From the NCBI GenBank assembly GCA_934467415.1, contig CAKSLQ010000008.1, positions 45,986-109,985 on the forward strand: a stretch of 64,000 nucleotides of DNA, given 5' to 3'. Position 1 is the first letter of the stretch. The number at the start of each line of letters is the position of its first letter. Source of the stretch: an uncultured Eubacteriales bacterium (GTDB lineage Bacteria > Bacillota > Clostridia > Oscillospirales > CAG-272). A model generated the notes under the pieces. The model was given only the letters and a program-made list of their open reading frames with translations, ran no database searches and had not been told where the DNA came from. Positions 34,408 through 43,497 of this stretch are shown here, in pieces. Position numbers and translations under genes: made by a program.

Positions 34408-36102
34408 TCACGGCTTTGTCACCCGCCCGGCAATGGCGTCCGCCAGCTGCTCCGCCGTGAAGGGCTTCGGCAGATAGGCGTTCATCCCGGCCTCGCGGCA
34501 CTTGGCGATCGTGTCGGCAAGTGCCCCGGCGGTCATCGCCACGATCTGCACCTGCCCCGCGTCCGGGCGGTCCAGGGCGCGGATCTGCCGCGCGGCGGCG
34601 TATCCGTCGAGGTCCGGCATCATGATGTCCGTCAGGATGACGTCGAAGCCGAAGGGCTCGCTCTGCCCGAAGATCTCGACCTCCTCGCGGCCGTTGGCGG
34701 CGGTCCGCACGGTGCAGCCCGCCTTTTTCAGCAGAAATTCCGTGATCTCCAGATTGAGCGCGTTGTCATCGACCAGCAGGACGCTGACGCCCTGCAGGTT
34801 CTCCCGGCGTGTCTCCGGCCTGCCCGAGGTCGCCTCGGTCGCGGTGTCGCGGCGCAGCGGGAGCGTGACCGTAAAGGTCGTGCCGACGCCGAGCTCGCTC
34901 TCCACCGCGATGCTGCCGCCGAGCAGCTCGGTCAGCCGCTTGACGATGGGGAGGCCGAGCCCCGTGCCGGAGACCGCCGCCTCCTGCGAGGCCTCCCGGG
35001 TAAACGGCTCAAACATCACCTGCCGGAATTCCTCGCTGATGCCGCAGCCGGTGTCCGCCACGGTAAATCGGACGACGACGCCGTTTTCATCTTCGGATTC
35101 CGTCTCCGCCACCGCGCGGATCGAGCCGTTCGGCCGATTGTATTTCACGGCATTGGACAGCAGGTTCATCAGGATCTGGCACAGATGCGTCGCGCTGCCG
35201 ATCAGCGCGAAATCCGCCTGCGGCACACGGTTCTCCGCGACAAAGGTAAGCCCCTTATCCGCCGCCTGCGGCGCGATGACGTCGCGGCAGCGGTCAAGCA
35301 GCTCGTCCAGGCGGAAGGCGCTCTCCGTGATGTGCATGTTCCCGCTCTCCAGCTTGCTCATGTCCAGCACGTCGTCCACCAGGGACAGCAGATACCAGGC
35401 GACCGTCCGCACCTTTGCGCGGATGCGCTTCTGCTTTTCCGCATCGCCCGGAAAATGCTCGGCGACCTCCACGAGGCCGATGATGCTGTTGATCGGCGTG
35501 CGGATGTCGTGGCTTATGCGGGCGAGAAAGTCGGATTTTGCGGCGTTGGCGCTCTGCGCCTGTGCATAAGCCCGCTGCAGCTCGGCCGTCTGCTCCCCGA
35601 GGAGGAGATTCGCCTTCCGCAGCGCCTCCTGCTGCACCAGCTCCTGTCGGCGCTGCTCCAGCAGAATCCGGTTGACCTGCAGCTCCTTCTGATACAGCGC
35701 GTCCATGTCGCAGACCGAGAGCAGCCACAGCCGCTCGCCGCTGTCCGTCACGTCCTGCTTCATGATCCGCACCCACAGCGCGCCGTCTTTGCCGCGCAGA
35801 TGCGTCTCCGCCGAGCCGGAAAGCGCGGCAAACCGCTCGGGCGAAAGCTCGTTCGGATAAAGCAGCGCGGCAAGCCCGCCGCCGGTCGCCGCCTCAAATT
35901 CCGCGGCGGTCGTGTAGCCCAGCATCCGGACGGCCAGCTCGCTGATCACGGCGATCGGCAGCCCCGGCCCGTAATACCCGCCGACAATGCCGACGCCGTG
36001 GTTCTCGCGCAGCAAACCGGGTATGCTCTCCTGCATCGTCTCGGTGAAGGCTTCCCCCTCCCGTACAAACAGGGGTTCTCTGTATCCGCCTTCCAGCATC
36101 AT
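34408..36102 (-). CDS. Hybrid sensor histidine kinase with receiver, cytoplasmic
   Basis: 564 residues. A PAS-like N-terminal region (about 25-150, with VRMLGYTTAAEFEAA and HLRGKDGALWVRI) leads into a coiled coil, then a HisKA domain with phosphoacceptor His in SHDIRTPINSIIG near 196. The HATPase domain follows (N box NLLSNAVKYN, G boxes VADTGCGI and GTGLGLPIV). The C-terminal receiver has Asp near 490 in LTDIMMPDLDG. No membrane segment is visible. It lacks an HPt domain, so output needs the separate HPt protein. AGAGGA lies 7 nt before the ATG. Confidence 0.93.
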   Translation of the reverse strand: MMLEGGYREPLFVREGEAFTETMQESIPGLLRENHGVGIVGGYYGPGLPIAVISELAVRMLGYTTAAEFEAATGGGLAALLYPNELSPERFAALSGSAETHLRGKDGALWVRIMKQDVTDSGERLWLLSVCDMDALYQKELQVNRILLEQRRQELVQQEALRKANLLLGEQTAELQRAYAQAQSANAAKSDFLARISHDIRTPINSIIGLVEVAEHFPGDAEKQKRIRAKVRTVAWYLLSLVDDVLDMSKLESGNMHITESAFRLDELLDRCRDVIAPQAADKGLTFVAENRVPQADFALIGSATHLCQILMNLLSNAVKYNRPNGSIRAVAETESEDENGVVVRFTVADTGCGISEEFRQVMFEPFTREASQEAAVSGTGLGLPIVKRLTELLGGSIAVESELGVGTTFTVTLPLRRDTATEATSGRPETRRENLQGVSVLLVDDNALNLEITEFLLKKAGCTVRTAANGREEVEIFGQSEPFGFDVILTDIMMPDLDGYAAARQIRALDRPDAGQVQIVAMTAGALADTIAKCREAGMNAYLPKPFTAEQLADAIAGRVTKP

Positions 36103-36168
36103 GTTCTCATCCTCTTTTCTGTCAAGCAGCGTCCTTCTTTTGCTTATAGCGCATGGCTGCGCGCCTTT

Positions 36169-38370
36169 TTACCGATGTTTCGTTTTGCCCGCCGTCTGTT
36201 CGCAGATGCACGCCTTGAGCACGGCGATGTCCAGGGGCTTGGTCAGATGGGCATTCATCCCGGCGGCAAAGCACTGTTCAGCATCCTCCGCGAAGACGTT
36301 GGCCGTCATGGCGATGATCGGGACCGCGGCGGCGTCGGGGCGATCCAGCGCGCGGATAGCCTTCGTCGCGGCCAGCCCATCCATCACGGGCATCATCACG
36401 TCCATCAGAATCGCGTCGAAGCTGCCCGGCGCGCTGTCCGCAAACCGCTCGAGCGCCTGCTTGCCGTTCTGCACCGCGGTGACGTCCGCGCCGGCGGCGC
36501 TGAGCAGCGCCACGGCGATCTCGGCGTTCAGCGCATTGTCCTCCGCGAGCAGCAGATGCAGCCCGCGAATGTCGGCCTCCTGCGTCTCGGTCTCGGGCGG
36601 CGTCTCGGGGGCGGGCGCAATCTCAAAGGGAATGCTGATCTCAAAGGTCGAGCCGACGCCCACCTTGCTGGTGATCAGAATCCGGCCGCCCATGCGGTCC
36701 AGCAGGCCCTTGACGATCGACATACCGAGCCCCGTGCCGCTGTATACGCTGCGGGCGTCGTTTTTCTCCTGGGAAAACGCCTCGAAAATATGGTTCAGAT
36801 ATGCTTCGCTCATGCCGATGCCGGTGTCCGAAATCCGCCAGCGGTAGGTGCAGCGGCCCTCGCTCGCTTCCGGCATATCCAGGACGGTGGTGATCCGTCC
36901 GCCGGGCCGGTTATACTTGATGCAGTTGCTGTAGATGTTGAGAAAGATCTGCCGCAGGTGCAGCGGGCTGCCGTAGACATACGGATACGGCAGCTCTGCC
37001 CCTTCATCGGGGCAGTCCCACGTGATGCCGCTCTCCTCGGCGCGCCCGATGACGATGTCGGCGATGTCCTGCCTGAGGTCGCTAAGACAGATACGTTCAT
37101 GCGCAAGGACGGCCTCGCCGCTCTCCAGCTTGCTCATCTGGAGCACGTCGTTGACGAGCGAGAGCAGATGATCGGCCGCGATCTTTATTTTCCGGCGGTT
37201 TTCGGCGAGGAGCGCCGTATCGTCCGCGTGCATATCGCTGATTCGCAGCAGCCCGAGAATGCCGTTGAGCGGGGTGCGGATGTCGTGGCTCATGCGGGAA
37301 AGAAAGCCGGACTTTGCGGCGTCGGCGCGGGCGGCATTCTCGATGGCGATGCTGAGCTGCTCGTTTTTCCGCCGCAGACGGTCGGTATATTCCGCCTGCG
37401 TCCGGACCTGCTTCTCCCGGTAGCGCTGCACAAGCTGCCAGTACACCGTGTGGATCAACGCGAGCAGGGCAATATAGACAAGCAGCGTGTACAGCAGGGT
37501 GCGCGGCGTATTGCTGAACATATCCCGCTCCGCCACATAGCCGTAGATATAGAAGTCGCGGCCGCGCTTCATCAGGCCGAAATCGTGCGAAACCGAATCA
37601 CCTCGCCGTGCGCTGTACAACTTCGCGTCCCCGTCCTTAAACAGGCTGAGCGCCCGCAGGATCGGGACGTCGGCCGTCTTTGCGCCGATCAGCGAGAGAT
37701 CGTTGCTAGCCACGATGGTGTTGCCGCTGCCGATCGCGATCGTACCGCCCTTCTCCATGGTGTAGCCGTCGAGCAGCGACGCCGCCGACAGGCTGAACGA
37801 GTTCTTATACGAGGCGGGCGTGTGATAGTAGACGGCAACGACGCCGACGGCGTCCTCCCGTGCGGTGGCCGCCACATCCAGATCACTGCCGTCCGTGCAG
37901 CGGAACCGATCGGCATACCGCTTTTCGGGATGCAGAGCCGTGTCCAGCAGCGCGCGGGTCGCCAGCGCCTCGTCCAGCGCATCCGGCAGGTCGCTTTCGC
38001 TGTGATACTGCGCGTCGATCCCGCCGTCACCGTCCAGCAGATACACGCCGGAGACATAGCTGTCCCGGGCGTAGGCTTCCAGCTCTTTTTCCTGCCCGAG
38101 CGCCCGATCGGCCGCAATCCCGTGGGCGATCTGCTTGCCGCTCTCGATGACGCGCATCAGGCTCTTGGTCTCGGAGGCAAGATCAATCTTGGCAAAGTGG
38201 TTGCATTGCTCCTTGACGTACTCGGTCGTGACGGACAGCATGTGCGCGGTGGCCGCCATGTCGGCGCGGGCGGAAATGAACAGCGTCACGGCCAGCACGA
38301 CGATGCCGCCGAGCACCGCAAACAGCACGTTGCGCCGCACCGCGTGCCGGATCTTGCCTTTATTCGCCAT
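36169..38370 (-). CDS. Membrane hybrid histidine kinase with extracytoplasmic sensor domain
   Basis: 733 residues. Two membrane segments (about 12-32 and 288-310) enclose a sensor domain of roughly 250 residues, probably of the Cache type (LDGDGGIDAQYHSESD, FYIYGYVAERDMF). Then come a HisKA domain with His in SHDIRTPLNGILG near 360, a HATPase domain (N box NIYSNCIKYN, G boxes SDTGIGM and GTGLGMSIV) and a receiver with Asp near 656 in LMDVMMPVMDG. Its start overlaps the stop of the solute-binding lipoprotein gene by 11 bp, suggesting that the lipoprotein feeds this kinase. It lacks its own HPt. Confidence 0.93.
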   Translation of the reverse strand: MANKGKIRHAVRRNVLFAVLGGIVVLAVTLFISARADMAATAHMLSVTTEYVKEQCNHFAKIDLASETKSLMRVIESGKQIAHGIAADRALGQEKELEAYARDSYVSGVYLLDGDGGIDAQYHSESDLPDALDEALATRALLDTALHPEKRYADRFRCTDGSDLDVAATAREDAVGVVAVYYHTPASYKNSFSLSAASLLDGYTMEKGGTIAIGSGNTIVASNDLSLIGAKTADVPILRALSLFKDGDAKLYSARRGDSVSHDFGLMKRGRDFYIYGYVAERDMFSNTPRTLLYTLLVYIALLALIHTVYWQLVQRYREKQVRTQAEYTDRLRRKNEQLSIAIENAARADAAKSGFLSRMSHDIRTPLNGILGLLRISDMHADDTALLAENRRKIKIAADHLLSLVNDVLQMSKLESGEAVLAHERICLSDLRQDIADIVIGRAEESGITWDCPDEGAELPYPYVYGSPLHLRQIFLNIYSNCIKYNRPGGRITTVLDMPEASEGRCTYRWRISDTGIGMSEAYLNHIFEAFSQEKNDARSVYSGTGLGMSIVKGLLDRMGGRILITSKVGVGSTFEISIPFEIAPAPETPPETETQEADIRGLHLLLAEDNALNAEIAVALLSAAGADVTAVQNGKQALERFADSAPGSFDAILMDVMMPVMDGLAATKAIRALDRPDAAAVPIIAMTANVFAEDAEQCFAAGMNAHLTKPLDIAVLKACICEQTAGKTKHR

Positions 38371-39214
38371 GGCTGCTCACCTCCAGATACCGCGCGGGAT
38401 CCTCGAGATACTTCCCGATGATCTTTTCCGCCATACCGTCGCGCCGCATCTCCGCAAGCGTGGCGGAAAGCGCCTCGGCGATGCCGCGGGTGTCGTCCTT
38501 GGCAAAAGCGACGCCGAGGCCGACATCCAGCAGCGTCTCGTCCAGAATGCGATAGTCCAGCTCGAGGTCCTTGATGCCCTGCAGCACCGCGGTCTCATGC
38601 GCGGCGATAGCGTCCGCATACCCCTTTGCGAGGAAGGGATAGATCAGCTCGCGGTTCGGCAGCGAGATGAGCTCCCCGATCGCGGGAATGCGCGGATCCG
38701 TGTGCGCAAGGAAAATCTCCTCCGGCTTCGTGGTGGACTGCACGGCAACACGCCTGCCCGCAAGGTCGGCCAGGGTGTGGATGTCGCTGTCCGCACGGAC
38801 GGCCACGATCTGGCGGCTGTACATGTAGGGCTCCGTCCAGTTGTACAGCGTCTCTCTGCCGTTGATGGAAAAGCAGGCCCAGAGGCAGTCGATCTCGCCG
38901 CTCTCGACCAGGTCCGTTTTCTCTTCCCAGTCGATCTTGACAAACTCGGCGCGGTAGCCCATGCGGCGGCAGGCCTCCGTCGCAAGCTCCACGTCGATGC
39001 CCGTCGGCTGCCCGACGGCGTCCTCGTAGTTGTAGGGCGGATAACTGTCGCTGCCGATGACCAGCACGGGCAGCGCGTCGCCCGCGTCATCCGGCGCCGG
39101 TGTCCCCTCCCGTCCGCAGCCGGTAAGTGCGCCGATCAGCAGACATGCGGCGAGCAGCAAGGCAGGCCATCCCGTGCCGCCCGCTCTTCCGTGATATGTT
39201 TTCTTGGTTGTCAT
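38360..39214 (-). CDS. Family 3 solute-binding lipoprotein, probable sensor partner of the kinase
   Basis: 284 residues. A lipoprotein signal ends with lipobox LTGC near residue 33. The rest is a bacterial extracellular solute-binding family 3 fold: VLVIGSDSYPPYNYED, GIDVELATEACRRMGY, GEIDCLWACFSI, GRRVAVQSTTKPEE. In transport operons this family delivers amino acids to an ABC permease; here no permease or ATPase gene is near. Instead the gene overlaps the membrane hybrid kinase, so a sensing role is inferred. AAGGAG lies about 9 nt before the ATG. Confidence 0.9.
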   Translation of the reverse strand: MTTKKTYHGRAGGTGWPALLLAACLLIGALTGCGREGTPAPDDAGDALPVLVIGSDSYPPYNYEDAVGQPTGIDVELATEACRRMGYRAEFVKIDWEEKTDLVESGEIDCLWACFSINGRETLYNWTEPYMYSRQIVAVRADSDIHTLADLAGRRVAVQSTTKPEEIFLAHTDPRIPAIGELISLPNRELIYPFLAKGYADAIAAHETAVLQGIKDLELDYRILDETLLDVGLGVAFAKDDTRGIAEALSATLAEMRRDGMAEKIIGKYLEDPARYLEVSSHGE

Positions 39215-39313
39215 GTTATGCCATCTCCTTGTGCGGGCCCTCGCGCAGGCGCCCGCACGGTCTTCCGAATTGTCCCGATCCTGTTTTCGCGAAAAACGCG
39301 CGCCCGCGCCCGG

Positions 39314-40045
39314 TCACTCGCCGCGCGGCGGCTCCGTGCTCCCGATCACCAGCGGGTCGCCGCCGGTATTGATCGTCTCGCGCATCATGTTGTCGATCTC
39401 GCCGCAGATGCTCCGGCGGCTCGCCTCGATCTTCTGCATGTCGTCGATGGTGGCGGCGGAGGCCTCGGTCAGCCGGTCGAGCTGCTCGGCGGCCTCGTCG
39501 CAAAGCCGCTGCAATTCTTCCTTCTGCCGGTTCTGCATCTCCGTGACCGCGCCCACGATGGACGCAACCTGCTGGCGGTACTCGCTCATGCGGTCGAACA
39601 TCATGTCCGCATAGTCCCGGATCTTGGCGCTGACCGCCTTGTTCTTGTTTTCGATATCCTTGTACGCCACGGCGAAAATAAAGCCGAGCTTGTCCGCTTC
39701 AAAGGCGGGCTTCTGCGTGCGCAGCTGCTGCTCCAGGTCGGCCAGCCGCTGCCTGAGGTCGTCGTTTTCGGTTCTCAGCGTATCGTTTTCAGCTCTCAGC
39801 ATATCATTTTCGGCCTTCTGCGCGTCAAGCGCGGCCTTTTGCGTATCAAGCTCGGCCTTCTGCGCGTCAAGCGCGCCGCGGGAAAGCGCGTCGAGCTTCT
39901 GATACTCGGCCGCCGTCTTTTCCACCGCCGCGAGCTTTTCCTTCAGATCGGCAATCTGATCCGCCTGCGCCGCGCCGGTCTCGTTCAGATAACTGAAATA
40001 CTCGTCGGTCTCCTTGCGGTTGTAACCAAATAAACTCAGCTTCAT
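39314..40045 (-). CDS. DivIVA-like coiled-coil protein
   Basis: 243 residues. The N-terminus LSLFGYNRKETDEYFSYLNE resembles the DivIVA membrane-binding start ('F.GY...EVD.FL'). A long coiled coil follows (about 30-115), with heptads and a repeated AQKAELD/TQKAALD/AQKAEND unit. The C-terminal half is helical and less regular. No enzyme motif is seen. DivIVA-type proteins mark poles or septa, so this one may localise the polysaccharide or signalling machinery; that is inference. ATG at 40045 is 1 bp after the EAL gene stop, with AAGGAG upstream. Confidence 0.72.
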   Translation of the reverse strand: MKLSLFGYNRKETDEYFSYLNETGAAQADQIADLKEKLAAVEKTAAEYQKLDALSRGALDAQKAELDTQKAALDAQKAENDMLRAENDTLRTENDDLRQRLADLEQQLRTQKPAFEADKLGFIFAVAYKDIENKNKAVSAKIRDYADMMFDRMSEYRQQVASIVGAVTEMQNRQKEELQRLCDEAAEQLDRLTEASAATIDDMQKIEASRRSICGEIDNMMRETINTGGDPLVIGSTEPPRGE

Positions 40046-40046
40046 C

Positions 40047-41417
40047 TTACTTATCTCCTTGCTTGTTTCTGTTATTGCGGATGGCCTCGGCAAACTGGCG
40101 CGAGCCCAGCGGTTTATAGAAGAAGTAGCCCTGGACGTACCGGATGCCGCAGCCGCGCAGGATCTCGATCTGCTCCAGCGTCTCCGCGCCCTCGCAGATG
40201 ATCTGCACGTCCATGTTCTGCGCCACCCCGGCCAGGCTCTTGAAGATGCGCAAGCCGAGCGGCATTCCGATATTCTCGGTCACGGACTGGCTGATCTTGA
40301 TGGCGTCCGCCGGAAAGTTCTTCAGGTCGTCAAACGATGCGTAGCCGTCGCCGAAATCGTCCAGCAGGATGGCCATGCCCGCCTGCTTCAGGCAGTTTAT
40401 ATTCTCGCGGACGCGCGCCGCGTCGTAATCGGCGTCTTTGTGATCCTCCGGCACCTCGACCGCGACAAAGCCGCGGCGGATGCCGCTTGCATCCGCAAAG
40501 CCGAGCAGCTTCTCCGCGATGCCCGCCTCGCCGAGCGTGCGGCGCGACAGGTTGACCGAGATGTAACGCAGATACCGGCAGACTTCCGCATTGGCGGCCG
40601 CCCAGCGGCAGGCCTTTTCAAACACGTAGCAGTCGAACTCGGCGTTCATGTTCTTGTCCCGGACGACCGAGATGAACTCGGCGGGGTGCAGCACGCGGGA
40701 CGCGCCGCTCAGGCGGGTCAGCACCTCGCCGCCGACAATGTTGCCGCTGCCGATGTCGATAATCGGCTGAAACTCGAGGAAGAAGTTGTTGCCGGCGATG
40801 CCGCCCCGCAGATTCTCCTCCACCATCGTCCGATTGTCGTACTCGCTTTGCAGATTGTAGTCCCACGCGACGTAGCGCCGTCGGCTCTTTTTCGCCGCCT
40901 CGGCGGCGAGGCGCGCCCGCGCGACGGTCTCCTCAAAGCCGATCGTCCCCGCCGGGATCAGATAGGCGCCGAAGCTGACCGTGATGTCCGGCACACCGGC
41001 ATGGGTTCTGGCATGAAAATTGAGGTCGCACAGGATCTGCTCGATCACCGTGTTGATCTTCGCCTCGCTCTGCCGCGTCAGCACAACGTATTCTTTTGTA
41101 TTCACGCAGGCGACCGCATCGTCCGTCTCGCCGAAGGAGGCGAGGACGGTTTCGCGCAGCCGCGCATATGCCTGCCGTTTTCCGTTTTCGTCCAGGCTGT
41201 CGTCCGACGCCAGAATGTACAGCACGCCGCAGGGCACGCGGGTGACGCGGCGGATCTTGTCGTACCGCCGCTGCACATAGAGCAGCGGCTCAAATCCGGC
41301 GCGCTTCTGCCCGCGGAAGCTCTTCAGCGCACGATGGACAAACACGAGCGCAAAGGCAAACAGCAGCAGAAACGCGGCGGCGAAGATAACCGTCATTAAA
41401 ATGTGATTTTCACGCAT
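40047..41417 (-). CDS. Membrane GGDEF(degenerate)-EAL protein, probable c-di-GMP phosphodiesterase
   Basis: 456 residues. One N-terminal membrane segment (about 5-28) is followed by a degenerate GGDEF-like domain, where the motif position reads VNTKEYVVL. The C-terminal EAL domain carries the catalytic residues in variant motifs: Glu in GGEVLTRL, Asn in SVNLSRR, Glu in VAVEVPED, both Asp in LLDDFGDGYAS, Lys in DAIKIS (KID is usual), Glu in CEGAET and Gln in VQGYFF. It is probably an active phosphodiesterase. ATG at 41417 has GGGGGG 6 nt upstream and overlaps the preceding glycosyltransferase gene by 8 bp. Confidence 0.88.
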   Translation of the reverse strand: MRENHILMTVIFAAAFLLLFAFALVFVHRALKSFRGQKRAGFEPLLYVQRRYDKIRRVTRVPCGVLYILASDDSLDENGKRQAYARLRETVLASFGETDDAVACVNTKEYVVLTRQSEAKINTVIEQILCDLNFHARTHAGVPDITVSFGAYLIPAGTIGFEETVARARLAAEAAKKSRRRYVAWDYNLQSEYDNRTMVEENLRGGIAGNNFFLEFQPIIDIGSGNIVGGEVLTRLSGASRVLHPAEFISVVRDKNMNAEFDCYVFEKACRWAAANAEVCRYLRYISVNLSRRTLGEAGIAEKLLGFADASGIRRGFVAVEVPEDHKDADYDAARVRENINCLKQAGMAILLDDFGDGYASFDDLKNFPADAIKISQSVTENIGMPLGLRIFKSLAGVAQNMDVQIICEGAETLEQIEILRGCGIRYVQGYFFYKPLGSRQFAEAIRNNRNKQGDK

Positions 41418-42498
41418 TTGCATCCCCCCAAGCATAGACAGGCAATTTGCCGCGCGTCCCGCGCCGGGCAAGCCCGGCGGCCCCGGCCGCGCGTGCGGCC
41501 GCCGCGATGTCGCGGCGGCTCTGCCGCTTTCTGCGGCAGACCGCAGCGGCCAGCCGCAGTCCGCCGAACCGCACAAGGTACGGCAGATCGCGCAAGCCGA
41601 ATACGCCCGCGCGGCGGTATTCCGCCAGCACCTCCTCCATCGCGCCGACCACGGCGCGCGGCCGGAACTGCCGCGTCTTCCGGTTGGCCGCGCGGATATG
41701 GCGATAAAATGAAAGCATTTGTTCTTTGTCCGGGCAGTTTCGGAAATACAGCCCGTCGATGTAGAAGTCCGCCTGCCGGTCGGTCATGGCCGCAAGCGTC
41801 GCACGGTAGAAGGCGCGCTCGCTTTCGAGCACCTCGCGCCGCTGCTTTTCGGTCGTGGTGGCCGTGATCTGCCCGTCGTGCAGACGGTAGAGCAGCAGAT
41901 AGTCGCCGCTGCATGTGATCTTCGCCCCATCGCACAGCATCCGCGTCCAGAGATCGAGGTCCTCGGAGCAGGTGTGCGCCGGGTCGTAGGCGTACCGCCC
42001 AAGGGTGTCCGCCCTTGCGATCACGCCGGGGTGCAGCACGGGGCAGAAGAAGAGGAACATCGCGCGGATGCTGTCCGCATCGCAGGCGCGGCCGACCGCG
42101 CACGGCGTGATCTCACCGTTTTGCAGCGTGAAGAATTTGCAGAAGGACACGTCGGTGTCGGGGTGGCGCTCCATGTAGGCGTACTGCTTTTCCAGCCGAT
42201 CCCGCAGGCAGATGTCGTCCGCGTCCATGCGCAGGATGTATTTCCCGGCGGCCAGCGAGATGCCGCGGTTCAGCGAGCGGGCGAGCCGCAGATTTTCATC
42301 GTTGCGGAACACGCGGAGGCGCGCGTCGCGCGCCGCGTAGTCCCGGAGAATTTCGGGCGTTGCGTCGGTGGACGCATCGTCGATGATGATCGCCTCGAAG
42401 GCGGTGAAGGTCTGCGAAACGATGCTGTCGAGCGTTTCGCGCAGATACCTTTCCCCGTTGTAGACCGCCATCACGATCGAGATGCCGCATCGTTCCAT
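41410..42498 (-). CDS. Family 2 glycosyltransferase (polysaccharide assembly)
   Basis: 362 residues, GT-A fold. The start ISIVMAVYNGERYLRETLDSI, IIDDASTDAT, and the metal-binding DXD as RMDADD (near residue 95) are clear. The acceptor-side SEDLDLWTRM motif lies near 190. The C-terminus is Arg/Ala-rich and basic. No membrane segment is evident. It probably adds one sugar to the lipid-linked repeat unit. It starts 1 bp after the previous gene's stop and ends inside the EAL gene start. Sugar specificity cannot be deduced. Confidence 0.92.
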   Translation of the reverse strand: MERCGISIVMAVYNGERYLRETLDSIVSQTFTAFEAIIIDDASTDATPEILRDYAARDARLRVFRNDENLRLARSLNRGISLAAGKYILRMDADDICLRDRLEKQYAYMERHPDTDVSFCKFFTLQNGEITPCAVGRACDADSIRAMFLFFCPVLHPGVIARADTLGRYAYDPAHTCSEDLDLWTRMLCDGAKITCSGDYLLLYRLHDGQITATTTEKQRREVLESERAFYRATLAAMTDRQADFYIDGLYFRNCPDKEQMLSFYRHIRAANRKTRQFRPRAVVGAMEEVLAEYRRAGVFGLRDLPYLVRFGGLRLAAAVCRRKRQSRRDIAAAARAAGAAGLARRGTRGKLPVYAWGDANA

Positions 42499-42499
42499 A

Positions 42500-43495
42500 C
42501 TACGATTTTCCTTTCAGCCTGCCGCAGAGCCGGAGAAAGCCGTAGGCAAGCGCGATTTTCCGTTTTTGCAGCAGACGGAGTGCGATTCTGCTCTTTTTGG
42601 TAATGCCCGCAAACGCGGCGCGGTGCAGCGCCGGGGCAAAGTCGTCGTAGAGGCTGTCAGCCTTCCGGACGGCGGATTTCTCCCCCGCCTCGGCCGCGCA
42701 GGCCAGCGTGACGAAGAAGACGAACGCCGCATAGCGATCCACCTGCTGCATATAGCCGCGCGGCGGGTCCTTCACCGCGCCGAGCGCGCGGACGCCGCCT
42801 GCAAGATCGTCGAAATGCGAGTCCCGGTAGGCGCGGGACATGGAGTCGCCGCGGCAGCGGCAGTTGTACACGGCCGTGTCCGAGACGCAGACGCGCGCAG
42901 CGCGCAGATAGGCGGGGATCACGCACAGGACGTCCTCGCCCATGCTGATGCGCTCGTCCGCGCCGAGCTGGATGTCCCGGATGATGTCCCGCCGGAACAC
43001 CTTGGCCCACAGAAAGTAGTGCATATGGCGCATGTCCGGCGTCATCAGCATGGCGTCCGTGACGGACGCGCGCCGCGCGCCGGCGTACAGCCCGGCGGGC
43101 AGCAGCTCACGGTCGAGCCGTTTGCCGCTCTCCTCGGCGTAGTGAAACGCGAAGGTGATGATGTCGGGGTCTTCGGCCGCAATCAGCTGCGCGGCCGCCG
43201 CAAAGAAGCCCGGCTCGACCCAGTCGTCGCCGTCCACGTGGATGATGTAGTCGCCGCGCGCCGCCGCCATGCCCGCCTTTCTGGCCGAGACAAGGCCGCC
43301 GTTCGGCTTGTGGAGCACGCGGACGCGGCTGTCCTGCGCGGCGTAAGCGTCGCAGATCGCGGGGCAGCCGTCCTTCGAGCCGTCGTCCACGAGGATCAGC
43401 TCAAAGTCCGCGCCGTCCTGCGCGAGAATGCTCTCGATGCAGGGCGCGAGATAGGGTTCGACCCCGTAGACGGGTACAATCACCGAAAAAAGCAA
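42500..43495 (-). CDS. Family 2 glycosyltransferase (polysaccharide assembly)
   Basis: 331 residues. The start LFSVIVPVYGVEPYLAPCI, LVDDGSKDGCP, DXD-type HVDGDDWVEP and the MGEDVLCVIP block are typical of GT2. I use the TTG at 43495: GGAGG lies 6 nt upstream within the end of the preceding gene, and the family begins here. A longer open frame upstream would run through that gene. This is the second of three consecutive GT2 genes, presumably each for a different linkage of one repeat unit. Confidence 0.9.
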   Translation of the reverse strand: MLFSVIVPVYGVEPYLAPCIESILAQDGADFELILVDDGSKDGCPAICDAYAAQDSRVRVLHKPNGGLVSARKAGMAAARGDYIIHVDGDDWVEPGFFAAAAQLIAAEDPDIITFAFHYAEESGKRLDRELLPAGLYAGARRASVTDAMLMTPDMRHMHYFLWAKVFRRDIIRDIQLGADERISMGEDVLCVIPAYLRAARVCVSDTAVYNCRCRGDSMSRAYRDSHFDDLAGGVRALGAVKDPPRGYMQQVDRYAAFVFFVTLACAAEAGEKSAVRKADSLYDDFAPALHRAAFAGITKKSRIALRLLQKRKIALAYGFLRLCGRLKGKS

Positions 43496-43497
43496 GG

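Noticed and set aside
32404..38421. Very long open frame (about 2000 codons) on the plus strand
   Set aside because: It lies exactly antisense to well-recognised kinase and c-di-GMP genes; its product is His/Arg/Asp-rich without domains, as expected of a high-G+C antisense shadow.
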